NCBI GenBank assembly: GCA_000499405.2
Contig: HG738138.1
Location: forward strand, 12,897,208-12,961,207
Reading direction: 5' to 3'
Origin: Onchocerca volvulus
Lineage: Eukaryota > Nematoda > Chromadorea > Rhabditida > Onchocercidae
Length of the DNA: 64,000 bases
Made by a program: the position numbers and the translations under genes. The notes under the pieces are model-generated. The model worked only from the letters and a program-made list of their open reading frames with translations. It was not told the origin of the DNA and searched no databases. Positions 13,324 through 27,000 of this stretch are shown in pieces (the stretch's first letter is position 1; every line of letters begins with the position of its first letter).

Positions 13324-13438
13324 GGCGTTTTCCTCTTAGCTCCACTGACTGTTTGTTGAATTTTCTAATTATAATTTGCCTTTCAAATTTTATTGATTTT
13401 CTCATTCTTTCCATGCATATGAAAAGAGTTGCTTGTGT

Positions 13439-13444
13439 AATAAA
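13439..13444 (+). terminator. Poly(A) signal of CDK-like gene 2
   Basis: AATAAA about 115 bp after the TAA at 13321-13323, same strand. Confidence 0.6.
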
Positions 13445-15006
13445 ATTTGGTTCGCTAAGAAAAGTCCATTAACACAGATAAATTTTCATGGAAAAGTTTA
13501 GAATTGGCCTGGATTTATGCTGAGAAAAAATCTCAGTTTCTATGGAAAGCTAAGGGAAATTTGGCAAAAGATTCTTGTATTAAGCGGAGTGACATATATA
13601 ATAGATTCCATTAAAGACCTGAGAGATAATCTTGAAGTGGGATAATATTAGAGGCCTCAATTCACTAAAGGCCTCAATTCTTCAATTTACAACAATTCAC
13701 TGAAGCATTAAAAATGTTAGTTCTCTAAAGACTCAAATTTAAAATTTTTAAATTATCTCTGATTCTTTAGAAACCTTTTTTTCTTGTTACGTCTATTGAA
13801 GTCATTTTAACGATAAGTTTTGAAATTCCGAATACTGGGAAATAGATTTCATTTTCTTAAGTTAAGAATAATATCACATGAGAAACATATTAGGATGAAA
13901 TTTCTCATGGCGAAGAAGTTCTTTATACCTTACATATATTTTTTGATCATTATCACTAGATTTTTGAATTTCGATTCGCTGATTGTCATTCTTTGATATT
14001 TAATCCACTCACGTAATCTACCGATTATTTTCCAGCGCATCTTCCGAATAGCTTGGTATGAAAGTATGATATCACTGACAAGATGAGTCGAATATACCTT
14101 GATATTTGATGCATTAACTGCTGGTCTGCTAGTCATTGCTTTATCTAGTAAGCTTATTACAAAAAAATCAGGAATTTTCAACATTTTGCAGATTTTTTGT
14201 CAAATAAGCTAACGACGAAAATTTTTTGATTGTGTGCAACCATAATGAAATTGCTAGCTTGATTATCATTACGACATTGATTTATTTTAATCGAGTTAAT
14301 ATATCAGTATTGAATTCAGAGAGAGCATCTTAACATTTCATTGAATTTTATACGAAATTGATGATATATTTATGGTAGTTTTCAGTGAATAAGGTTTAAC
14401 GAAAAGTTTTAAATTGGGTATTTTTCCTTGTTCCCTTCTTCTTTTTTCCCTTATCGCTGTGTTCATCATTTCTGTACTGGCGACATTAAACATTAATACA
14501 TTAAATAAAAAGGAATTCAGATTGTGTATAACGGCAGAAAAAAAAAAAGAAAAAGAAATGGCAGTTATAATTAGGACAAAACGACAAAGACAATGAATGA
14601 TGTTTGATTGGAACGTGTTATTGACATCAATTGAACGGCGTTAATCTTTGCCAAATTTTTTATTGAATCATCTCGGAACTAACATTTATCGTCAATTGTT
14701 TTCGTCGAATTTTATTCTGCGAGAATTTCCACGTGAAACATACTGTGTGGTGATGATTATATACTTCGCTGACTGAACTGTTCAGTAAACTAATGATGAT
14801 GCTAGTTTTTTTAGGATTGGAATCTCTTCGAAATATTGCTTAATTAATCATATTTAAAAATGATGAATAAGTACTAGAATATATGGAAATCAGAACTTAA
14901 ATTATTGATATAAATTGGATACCATTTTTCAAATGTTTAATTTTCGTCCTACATTAACTTAATTATGCAGTTATAGCAGTGAAATCGACTTCGATTATAT
15001 TTCAAA
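13445..15006. other. Intergenic region before the cadherin gene
   Basis: AT-rich with no splice-supported coding sequence. Short frames (84 codons minus at 13930-14184; 60 codons plus at 14414-14596) have no motif. The last few hundred bases should contain the cadherin promoter, but I cannot identify a specific element. Confidence 0.5.
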
Positions 15007-15049
15007 ATGTTAAATTGGTTATGGATTTTATTTGCCTCTAATATATGCG
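15007..15049 (+). other. Signal-peptide exon of the cadherin gene
   Basis: ATG followed by LNWLWILFASNIC, a short hydrophobic core ending at a small/Cys residue, then a GTAATT donor. The next exon (15242-15402) continues in phase as GQTSFEKTDGNEIF. A stop-free upstream extension is absent, so this ATG is the start. Confidence 0.8.
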
Positions 15050-18000
15050 GTAATTATTTTTTTTACTTGTAATTAGTGCATTAATTGTGAAATACTACGA
15101 ATTATTTGAGTAATCATTCCAAAGTACATAATATTCAATAATATTAGAACTGATTAGGATTATAACAGTGAACTGTAAAGCATTTAATCATTACTTAACG
15201 ATCGAACTCTATTCTGGATTTTTTTTTCTTTCTTTTTTCAGGGCAAACATCATTTGAAAAAACGGATGGAAATGAAATTTTTGACGTAACATTTAGAAAG
15301 TTTATTTCTGAAGCTGATCTTCCAAGTTTCTCAAGCAATAATCCGTTGAAATTTGGAACGATCAAGAATCAACCGGATGACGGTATACCTGGCAAATTAA
15401 AGGTATGTATATTGTTTAATTTTATTGGAATCCTTATTAGCACATTGAATATCATTGATATGACATTTGAAGAATAGCTTAATTAAATCAAGCAATTGAA
15501 TAAATTCCGAAGAATCAACAAATAAGTGAACAACTTTGTCACAAATATATAGTAAATGCTTATCAATAAAATTACTTTATATTAAGAGTGCATTTCATGA
15601 ATTTTCAAAAGATTTTTTGAATCAATCTAACAAAAATTTTTTTTTTAGAAATCAGATGGTATCAATAATCAAGACGTATTAGGTAAAAAATCATTTGAAA
15701 ACAATATGATGGCCGCGTCGTCAAGGTTCCAATAAATAAAATCAATAATTATTTCTGCATCTTTTTTTTTTTTTTTTTTTGAGCTTGCTGAATTTTAATA
15801 AAATATGAATGTATACAGGCCAGGTTTCATGAAATCAATTCATATTTTATAGAAGAAAAATGAAAGAGAGAAAAAGAGAGAGTGATAGTTCATATTTTAC
15901 AACTAACATCAAAAGGGTCCTAATCCATATCCTGATAGTACTGATTTCTCTAACATTATTTTTAGTGAAACGATGCCTGAAAAAATCACATTGCCAGCTT
16001 CGGATGGATCACTGATGATTGGCGGTATCACATCGTTTATGATTGGTTCCTATGTTTTATTTATTTTCTTTTTTTGAAGTTGATTTTTATTGGTTAAAAT
16101 ACCAGCTAACTTCAGGGGAAAAAACCATTGAAGAAATAGCAGAAGAATTCAGAAAAGACGAAACTCAGAATACCGCAAGCATTAAAATCAATCAAATGAA
16201 TGATAGCCATCTTCAAGTATCAGCATCAGAAATGAGCGCATTTCTTCACAGGTTATTTGGATATTTTCCCTTTCAGCTTTTCTTCTAAAAAAATTGAAAA
16301 ACTAAATAAGCTGGGAAAAATCAAAGAATTGAAAATTTTGAAGTGCGCATGGAAAATCTTTTTCAGTGTGACAGATCGGGATGCTGTTGAAAAACTGGTT
16401 CGAGATTCAAATCTCATCCCTGCTAAAGAACATTCAAATTTATCTGAGCCACCTATCGAGAATATGTTAGACTTCATTACATTTGATACACCTGTTTCCA
16501 ATCTAAAAACAGTAACAGTGACAAATCACACTACTTTGAATGACTTGGATTACCCCGTGGAAAAAGTGCCGGACAGTTTCATTATCTGGAGCGATCCACA
16601 AATTTTTATTGAACCTATCCATATTGCGAAGTTTAATTTCGGTATCGCTTTTTAGAATTGCCGTAATTAAAATACAATTATAATTGTAACATGAAACTCT
16701 AAATGTAATCTTGAAATTAATTTATGGAATACTTCTGGAGATATGCAATGTTTAACAGCATTTAATGACTGCTTTTTATCCAATTGATATTACTTATGGC
16801 TTTGTTATATTAACACCTAATGTTTACTGTTTTGCTTTTTTTTTTTTTTTTTTTCAGGCCAAGAGATTTTATCTGTAAAGGCGCATGACACGTTTAATAG
16901 TTCAATTGAATTCATATGTATGTTACCGGAATTTGTTTTTTGCGTCACCGATTTACTCAGCAATGAAAGTTATCAGCTACGGATGTTTTACACCGGCACC
17001 AGTAAAATAAAAAATTTCAGTTTGCCTCTTGCCATCAGAACACGAAATCGCGGAGGAAATTCGTATGCGGTTTGTATTTCTTTGAATTTGAATTCTTTTT
17101 ACTTGGTTTTTATATTTTATAAAAGATTTTTTTTTTTTAATTGATATAGTAATCTTTTGTTTCGTTCAAAATTATGAGTTTCCAGAGTTTCAACGCTTCC
17201 ATACATTTCGTTTCGGATGATTCGAATATGAATGACGAAATTCGTTCAGAAATCTCAAGTATGACAACTCAGCAAACTGTACAATATCAAGTGGAAGCAA
17301 CAATTGAAAATGAACTCCATGTACAACCAAATTTCATCGCTTTAGAGGACCAATCGGTTTCAACCTGGAACGGATCCACTATTCAGCCTGAAGAAGCAAC
17401 AAGGAAACCAGAAACGCCTGTTTTTATCTTTATGCCACATTTCGAGCAAAACAACTATGAAATATATGTACCGGAAGGCAAAAACAAGGTGTTTCAAAAA
17501 AATAAATTTAAATTTTTTTTAACTTCAGAAATTTTTTCAGGTTCATCCTCTTGTTGAAAAAACTTTAATTTTTATGTCATAAATCACAAGTTTTATATAA
17601 TATTATACTATATAAGGAGAGAAACGTTGGACAAAGCTTTCAGTTTTACGTAATTTAATTTATATCTGTAGCATAGGAAAATCTTGGTTTTCCAAAATTT
17701 ATAATTTTTCGGAGAATCGAAACATATTGCAGAATTCGATAATTGTTGCTATAATTTACTTTCTAACCTATCCGAGTGATGCTGAAGCAAAATTTTCAAT
17801 TCAATCCGAACCACTTCAATGGTTTTATTTGGGAGAAATGGAAGCAGAGATGGTATTTTCATGAATTATTTTCATTTCATCTTGTTAATACTCTATTACT
17901 CAACTGAGTAACTTCATTTATTTTCTATTTCTTGTTGATAATAAATAATGAAAAATTGCCGCCCCAATAAACTTCTAAAAAGCACTCATTGGGTACTTTT

Positions 18001-21000
18001 GCTTACTCATGCAAAATCATTTCTTAGCTCACCATATGTTTATCATTTGAATTAATGTACATATTTGTGCAAGCAATAAAATACCTCAAAATTTATCAAG
18101 TCAAGTTTTTACAACCGTTCCAAATCTACAAGCATTCACTTCACATGTTGCGCAAGCTATAACATGCATTTTCAACTCTATTTCATTTAATAGTACGTTA
18201 TGTTCTAGAATGCAAATCGTCTAATTGTTGCGATCAAACTTATGCTACATGATGGTGCTGATGTTGATTTCAAAAAAACCAACAATGGCCACTATAAATT
18301 TCAGATTAAAGTACCATACTTTTTTGAAATTGGAATAATTTTGAATCTTTGAAGTTTTACAAATAATATGAATTTTTATCAATTTTATTACTCTATTCCA
18401 GGCTAACCAAGGCAGTTTTGAAACTTCTACAAATATTAATGTTGAAGTCCTGGCATTTGCTACTAAAGAAACATTTTATTCCTCGGACATGATAACAATT
18501 TCTAGCGCGAATCTAACATCACTGAGAGAAAAATTTACCACGCCAAGAGTTCTTGCTGATTCAGAGCATCATACTGCTGTACATTTTACGGATATTTCTG
18601 ATAATGAATCTAGAATCATTACTGCGACTGTATCGAATATGGAACAAATAGATATAAACACAGCTACGGCTTCTGGTAGTTCGGATATAAAAATAACACA
18701 AACCGAACTTGCAAAAGATACTTTAGAAACTACAGGTAAAAAAACTCCAGAAAGCTAACTAATGTTCAGGAACTAGGAGTTATAGAATCTATTTCAAAAA
18801 CCCATGATCGATCTGAATTTCTCTTTGTTATTGTATCATAAAATAGGCAACTGTTGCAAGATTATCATTATTTTCAGAAGAATCTCCTGTGCGTAAAAAT
18901 TTCGCAGAAACATTTCAATCGACTGAAGCAATAACTAAGATTGCTAAATCTGCAAAAGAAAAAGGATCCGAAAGATTTTCCATTTTAACAGTCAACGAAA
19001 TAGCAAGATACCCATCAGAATCGACGATGAAAGCAAGTCTTTCCTCATTTAATATTTTTTTATTTAAGGAAACATTCGGACAGCATATTTTCCACTTAAA
19101 GGAATTTTGAATAAACTTATAAAGTATAGATAAATTTGAACCATTACAGGAACCTGAAATTACTCCAGTAACGCTTCCAGAAATTTTTGAAAACGATGAT
19201 TCTTCTCACTCTGAAATTGATAATTTGGATACCGTTCATAATACTTCTGTTTCATCTGAAAGAAGAACATCTACAATTAGCGAAACTCATGATAATGCAT
19301 TAGCTATGGAAATAAGTCAAAGTTCTAAACGCATTGAATTCAACGAAAATATGGATAATTTCTCTTCATACAACCAAGAAGAGCTAGTAGCCAAGAAATC
19401 GACAACTATCGTTGTTTCATCAATCCGATATGGCAGCAATCTATTCCCCAATGTTCCAGTAGGAGATGGAAAAAGCTTGCATGATGAATTTGGTGCTTCT
19501 CTTATGTCAATGACAACAATATCTGCACCGGTGAATGATGGTGACATTGATAACATGCAATGGAGTAGCTCTCAAGATAACAAACAATATGATGAGAATT
19601 TCCAAAAATCTACAGAAAATCTGAAAACTAGCACGAATATAAAACAGGATTTTATCACTACTACGGAAACAACAAACTTGATGATACATGAATTAAATAA
19701 GAATGCTGAGACTGATGCTCATTTTGTTGATGATGATACCAGTTATGCTGAAAACGATATATATACTGGTGTTGAAAATGATTATCATACTTCCACATAT
19801 ATCAATGTTACCTGGAAAAACCGTACCGATAATATTAGTACCATAACTAATAACGCTGATACGACTGTCCCTTCAAGTGAAATGACAGAAACAGTTAGCA
19901 TAGATCGAAGTACTAATGCTGCTATCCTTCAGCAAACATCAATCAGCTTAACGGACAATATTCACATGAATTCAAATAACGAAATGAATAGAAGTTGGAA
20001 TCAAAGTGGCGATGAAAATTTTGGAATCAATAAGTCGCAAAGGATTCACTTGGCTTGGCAACAGACGAGCAGTGATAAAACGACAACTGCCACTGTACTA
20101 CATTCAGAAACAAGCCGAATAGAAACCGAAGCTAAAAGTGAATGGCCTGAAGAGGATGAGAGCCTAGAAAATGGTTTTGGAATCAATAAGATAGAACCGC
20201 AAGAAACAAGTAAGCTTAGATGATATAAACCATTAACAAACTTAACAAACTTTCCATACTAAGTACATGTCTGAATCCAAATAAATATCTTTTGAAACAT
20301 TTGGGAATTTTCATATCTTGATAATCTATAATTAGAAATACAAGTTAACAATAGGCAACCGAATAAAAAGCAAATCATGTCGAAAAAAAAAATCTAATGA
20401 ATTTTCATTTCATGATTACAATTACTTATTAATTTTAGTGATAAATGTGAATTTCAAAATCAACAAAAGAGGCAAATACATTTTACCTAACGAATTTCGA
20501 GATTTCGATATATTACCTGATCTTGATATCATCATTACCGCCAATAATATGATAAGTTTTTGAAAATCTTGAATTATTTTTACTTTAAAGATTAAAATTC
20601 AAGAAACTTTTTTTTTTTTTGTTTAGGATCCTAATGATGTAATCATGGTATCAGTAAATTCCTCTGCACTAGAAATTATTCCGCGTCGCATGCAACCAGG
20701 AAAGACGGTTTTTCTTGTTGTTCGTGATGCTGAGAAACTGGATCGCGATCTTTTGGATGGCTCCATTGTTATTAAAGTGAAATTTACCAATAAAAATTTT
20801 AAAGTTCTGCAATGGTATTACATAGATCGATTTTAATACTCTCAAGTTCTGCTTATTTAATAAAGACTATTTCCATAATTTCACGATGTGCTTCCTATCA
20901 AATCATTAATTTGTCTCGATAAACTGAAAATTTTCAAAAAATTTATTAAATTTCAGCGTCTGCTTAATTTTGATCGTTTTAATCGATGAATTCAAAAATG

Positions 21001-24000
21001 AAAGGACTTATAATGATGCTGTATTCATAATATCTCTCAATAAAGCTACCGTTTTCAGGTGACTGCATCCCAACGAAAACATCCATCAGTAACATCATCA
21101 AAAGTAATTAGCATTATGAGAAATGAAAATCTGAGTAATGAAGCACCAGCATTTTTGTCTCCTGAATATGATTTTCACGTGAATGAAGGCAGCATAACAG
21201 GACAAAAAGTTGGCCAAATGGAAGCTGAATTCATGGATCATCGTGAGCATGGAATTATTACTTACCAACTGATTGGTTCCGGGAGTGAATTGTATATTTT
21301 GGATATTTTGTTACAATATGTTATTAATTTGGGAAAACTTGAGATAAATTAACTGTGTTTACTCAAATTAAGTTAATTCACTTTAGTTTTTATAACACTC
21401 AAAACTATAAATTGTCTACTTGAAAATATTATTAACCATACTTGTAGTCAATATCAACAATAGATCAGATCTAACATCATTTTGAATGAATAATAGTTAT
21501 AAGTTTAAACCTCACTTTTATTACCAAATTTTATAATTTAAAAACGATTTTTTTTTAAACTCAGAAAAAATACTAGGGACAAGAGGCATTATCTTTTTGT
21601 CAAGATTTGGGAGATGACGCATTTTGTCAAATTCATTCATTTAAAGATTTGCGATAAATGGTGGTACAATAAGTGTCTCGTGTCCAAGTGTCCTGCCATG
21701 CTTGGATCGGGAGCAAACTATTACATATCATCTTCTTGCTATCGCTACGAATCGCAGTAAGTCCTTTGATTAATATCCAATTTCTGTTGTCTTTTTGCGT
21801 GATAGAACTTCTCTGAGGATACCATTAGCATTCTGGCTTGATCACCTCGTCAATGAAGTATTATTTAGATTTTATGACACAAAATTTTACCTCTCACTTT
21901 TTATTGCAGACATCATCTTAAATAAGAATTGCTCAGTTTGTTTATTCAGTTAATCTGCTAATTGACAAACCACTTCTTTTTTTTTTCTACCAAATAAAAT
22001 TCGAAAGAAGGAAAAAACGAAATAGATTCAAAAATGTTGCTCATTTCTGAAATAGATCCAGCTTATGAGGAATCAACATTTTTTCTCTCAAATCAGTTTT
22101 ATCATCTCTCATTGCATTTAACACCCAGACAAATATACAAATCTTCAATTCTTAAGATGGTTTGAATTCGGTTCCTGCAATAGTAAGAATTCATATCGTC
22201 GATCGAAATGACAATGGCCCAATTTTGGAAACATTACAAAATGCAATTACGGTATTCAATGGTCGTCTCACAAAGCCTTTTGTTGTAAAGGTAATAAAAC
22301 TTGATTCTGAATCAGTAATTCTGAATGGCATTGAAGTGAAATAACTTTTAATAAATAAAAAGCTGAATTTTGGGAAATATCCAAACTTTCATGGAGTAAT
22401 TTATTAATTAACAGGTAAAAGATAACGATGTAACACCGCATGATATCAATGAAATAAGCATAGATGGTACGGCATCAGCATTTATTTCATTGGAAAAGGT
22501 GCGAGATGATATTTACTACGGACGGCTTTGGTCTTTACCAGCAGTGGGGATTTATGAACTGAATATTACTGCCCGTGATCCCGATGGAAGTAATCCGGAA
22601 CAAAAAATCACCGTTATTGCACAAGTACTGGTAGGTTTGCGTCTATTTTTTCTATTTAATTCTGCTCATTCGAATATTTTTATTTCAATGCATCTGAAAC
22701 TTACATTTGATTTATTTATCTGAGATTTGTTTCCGATCGTTCTCACAGTAAATGTGAGACAAAAAAGATGAGGACCTTTCATTTTTTGTTTTATATTCTA
22801 GGAAAAAGTTTAATTGAAGAGAAACCAATTTGAAAATTTTCTGTTTCAGAATGCTGTGACAAGAGCTCACTTCGAGCGAGCCAAATATGAAAGGACTATT
22901 AATACCGAGAAACTGTTCAAAGGTTTTTTTTTTAAATTGCTTAGACAAACTTTGAATTCTGAATTGATGAATTCGAGATTTGAAGAAATGTCAAAATGTT
23001 CCAGGAAATCTTATCTTGCAACCGAAACTGGAAAATGCTCCACTTGATGCATTGCGGTTTGTCCTTTTAAGAAATGATCCTGGTTGGCTGTCTATGGATG
23101 AATATAGCGGAAATGTCATTATTGGCGATGTTCCTCAGTAAATCTTCATCATGACATTAATTATAAAAATTATTTGGCTATAAAATCTTTAAACAGTGAG
23201 ATAATTGCGCAGCAATAGCCAAATTTTAGTAATTGATTTAGTGTCATTAAGTGGAATAACCGTTCAATCCAAAAATTTACTAATTCGAAAATTTTTAGAA
23301 ACAGTCTTTTTTTATTTAAAAAAAGCAACAATACACATAATTTCGATTTTGCAGAACCGATATTGTAAACGGGAAATATAGTACATCCATCGCAGCAGTG
23401 AATCGAACTGATGGTAGACTTGTCACAGAATCCGTCTTGGTTCTCACCGTAATCAGCGATAATCACGTGAAGGAAGTGTTTACCAAAAAGCTTATTGTCA
23501 AGACCTTACGTAAAGGTTAATCTAAAGAATTTGCTGAATCAAAGATGGTATTTCATTAGAATGAGGCAGAAATTATAAAATGAAATTTGATGTTCGTGTG
23601 ATACAGAACTTCTGTAATATAGTCTCATCCTGCTAATTGATAAAATTTGCATGTGTCAGACACAACAATAAATCGTCAAGCAATAGAAGTGCTTCCGGAA
23701 CAAAACAAAGCATCAATAACGATCGTACGAGATAGTATCAATGCTTTTGATGAGCAACTTCACTATGTCAACATTGATGAGGTATTTCTTTCATTATTTC
23801 GAGCATTTACTTCGATTTCTGGATAGTGCTCAGTTATTCCAATGAATACAAAACTGAATATAAAATTTTTGATTTGCAAAATTTTATGTTCACAGTTTTG
23901 TATTCATTTTACAAAGGCCATTACAATTGATTTTTCTCTAAATTGCAGAATGCAATATCAATTGATCATGGTTTGATAATAATTGATATGAAACGATTAC

Positions 24001-27000
24001 AACAGATACGAATGTTACAATTCAATTTATTCTCAAAAGAAGATACTAATGATTCCGGTATATATAATAATCATATAGAAACAACTGATAGTTCCATTTT
24101 TAGTCTGACTTAAACTAATTCCATCAAATTGTTGCCACTTCCTTTTTCAATTTTCGGAAATATAAACTATGGATGGATGTTATCTCATTTAGTATAAAAA
24201 TACAACTTGATATACGCAGGATTGTTAATTGAGCATATGTAACATATTTTTAGGTAAATAGCTTACAGCAAATGAAATTTAACCAAATTACAGCAAAAGT
24301 TATGTTGTTTCTCAGTTCGGAGCCAATTGAGATGGAACATGAACGTAAACGACAAGCACAGCCAAGATTCAGTCATCCATGGAGAAGTGATATGAATATC
24401 ATTCCAGTATCGTATATCACTTATTTTATTGTTTGAGTGTGCATAAGCTGATTTGAAAATTCGTTCACTAATATCTGCTTACTATATGTATGATTATTTG
24501 TTTATCAATCCTTTATTAGGTAGATGTGTTTATTCATTGATAATATTTCAGTTGTTGTGTTAGCATTTGCATTAGCTTTTCATGAATTATCTCTGAAACA
24601 TATTAGCAACATTTTCAGATCAAATTAGCTGAAAATTCATCAGAAGGATATACGATTATTTCATTACCAGCTTACAACCCGATGGATGGAACCAAAATTA
24701 TAGATCTAAGGCTTTCAGGTGAAATGGCACAACATTTCACCGTGGATGGAAGAAGTGGTTAGACTTTAAGTTCACATCTTTAAATACAAATATCATCAGA
24801 AATTAAATTGTGTCTGGAAGAATTTTAAAATTAGTTAAGAACAAGTAAAGCTGAATTGAGTTTTGAAGAAAGCAAGTGAATATCTATAGTTAATCATGGG
24901 TCATCTTTGCAATGCTATAGCAGTGTGTTTTGCAATCATAAATTTACTGTAGTGATTTCTGCAGTTTTTAATAATGCTAGATGTTTACGAGCGGATAAAT
25001 CAGTCGATTATCGTAGATCCTCCAGAATTATTTGATTTCCGACAGTATTATTAATAATTTTCCTGTAATGTAATGAGAAAAGTCTTTTTAGGAGATGTAC
25101 AGGTTGTGATACCTTTCGATTTTGAAGCGATGGAACCAGAATCACATATATTTGATTTGCAATTGATCGCAGGTGAAGAACCATATGATACTGTGGCAGT
25201 GCTACGAGTTGAAATTATTGATATTGATGATAACCCACCAAAAATAGCCAAAATTGGTGATTATAACTTCGAGAATGTTCGTTTTATTTAATTTACGAAA
25301 CTCACAAAATCCTTATAATCGGTTCACAATTAACTCGGGTTTTGATGTTTAGAACAAAGGTTTATAACATCAAACAAGTAGAAACTTCCTATTCTGGCTT
25401 GTTTTAGTCGTGATTCAAGTTTAAAAATATTAATTAACTAAGAAATCAACACATATTGTGTATCTTCCTTACATCAATGTTAGAAAATTTTCTGGCAGTT
25501 TTTGATGAAATTATTAGTCAGACTAGTTGACCAACTGTCATTTACTTGAAAACGATTTTTGTTTTGAGCTCTAAAACAAAATTTGTTGATGTTGAAAATT
25601 TTTCTATTTCAAAATATTGCCCTGATCAAATATTTTTCGAGACGTTTTTATTACTGTTTTAAATTTAGTTGACGATTGCGGAAAATTCGAGACCTGGAAC
25701 GGTGCTTTTTGAAGTTCAAATATCGGATCCTGATTATTTGTATGGTAAAATAGGTGTCTTCAGTTATGCATTAAGTGGTAACGGTGCAGCTAATTTCCAG
25801 GTTAAAAAGGTAAGCATTTGGCAGTAATGCCCGTAATAAAGTTTGAGATAATTTATATAGTAAATAGTTGAATTTATTGCTTTCTTTTAAGTAATCAGTC
25901 CATGTTAATTTACATGAAATAGTAAATACATTTTACTATTTATTTTCAGGTAAATGATACTGTAGCAGTGATTGTTTCTCCTGCTGCTGATTTGGATCGA
26001 GAAAAAATTGAGGAAATGATTGTTCTACTGAAAGTTACTGATTCTGGTGGTAACAGCGACAGTGTGGCGGTACTATTTCAAAAATTTGTAAAGATAAATG
26101 AGAATAATTTTTTCCACTTATGAAATTGTATAGATATATGAGAAAAATTCAATAAATTATACTAGTTTCAATAATTTTATGCAGACTTTCCTCAAATTTA
26201 ATTTTAAATCTATTATAAACATATATATCTTTATTTATCTTCAAATGTTTCACGCTTACACTTGTGAAATATTGCAAAAAGTACTATCTGCCAAAATATG
26301 CTGATCATAGCATTAATAATCCTACATTGATAGGTTAAAATTATCTCTAAGCTATTATTTACTAGAACAAACTTGCATTATAGGCAATGATTACGATAAT
26401 AGATGTAAACGACAATGTGCCCGTTTTCATTCATAGCGAATATAAAATTGAAGCAGTGGAAAATTGGCCTGAGGCAATGATACTAACTTATGTGCATGCT
26501 GAAGATAATGACAACGGATTGAATGCAGACATTCGTTACTCTCTCTCACCAAAGAATAATGAGTGTATACTTTTTTTTTTTAATTTGACGATATAACAAA
26601 AAAAAAAAAAAAACATGTCTTTTCAGAAGAGGCTACAAATTTCGAAAGAAGCAGTAGATCCCTTCATCATTTTTTTCAATTTTTCCCCATCTTTAAATCC
26701 TTTCATTAGTAGAAACTTGCATCCTAGAAAATTCACAGTTACAAATATCAAACAGAGTCCGTAGAAATTTAAGTTGTATGCTATCACTTTTTTGGAAGAT
26801 TTTCCTAGAGAATTCACAATTTTGGATCTCCAGATTAAAACTCAAAACTCGAGTTCATTATTGCAAAAACTAGTCCAAATTGAAAAACTGTTAATAAATT
26901 ATTAATAGAATGATTTATAACTCTGATGTATTAATACCTTTTCGTCTTACATCTTCTGCTTGGTCAGCTGATTGTGCCAGTAATCAAGACAAACTAAACT

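Noticed and set aside
15683..15745. Read-through of cadherin exon 3 to TAA with AATAAA as the true gene end
   Set aside because: The AG/GT donor at 15725/15726 joins the next exon in phase and the frame continues through many exons; a short isoform remains possible.
19317..19689. Minus-strand frames opposite the large cadherin exon
   Set aside because: Shadows of the real coding strand.
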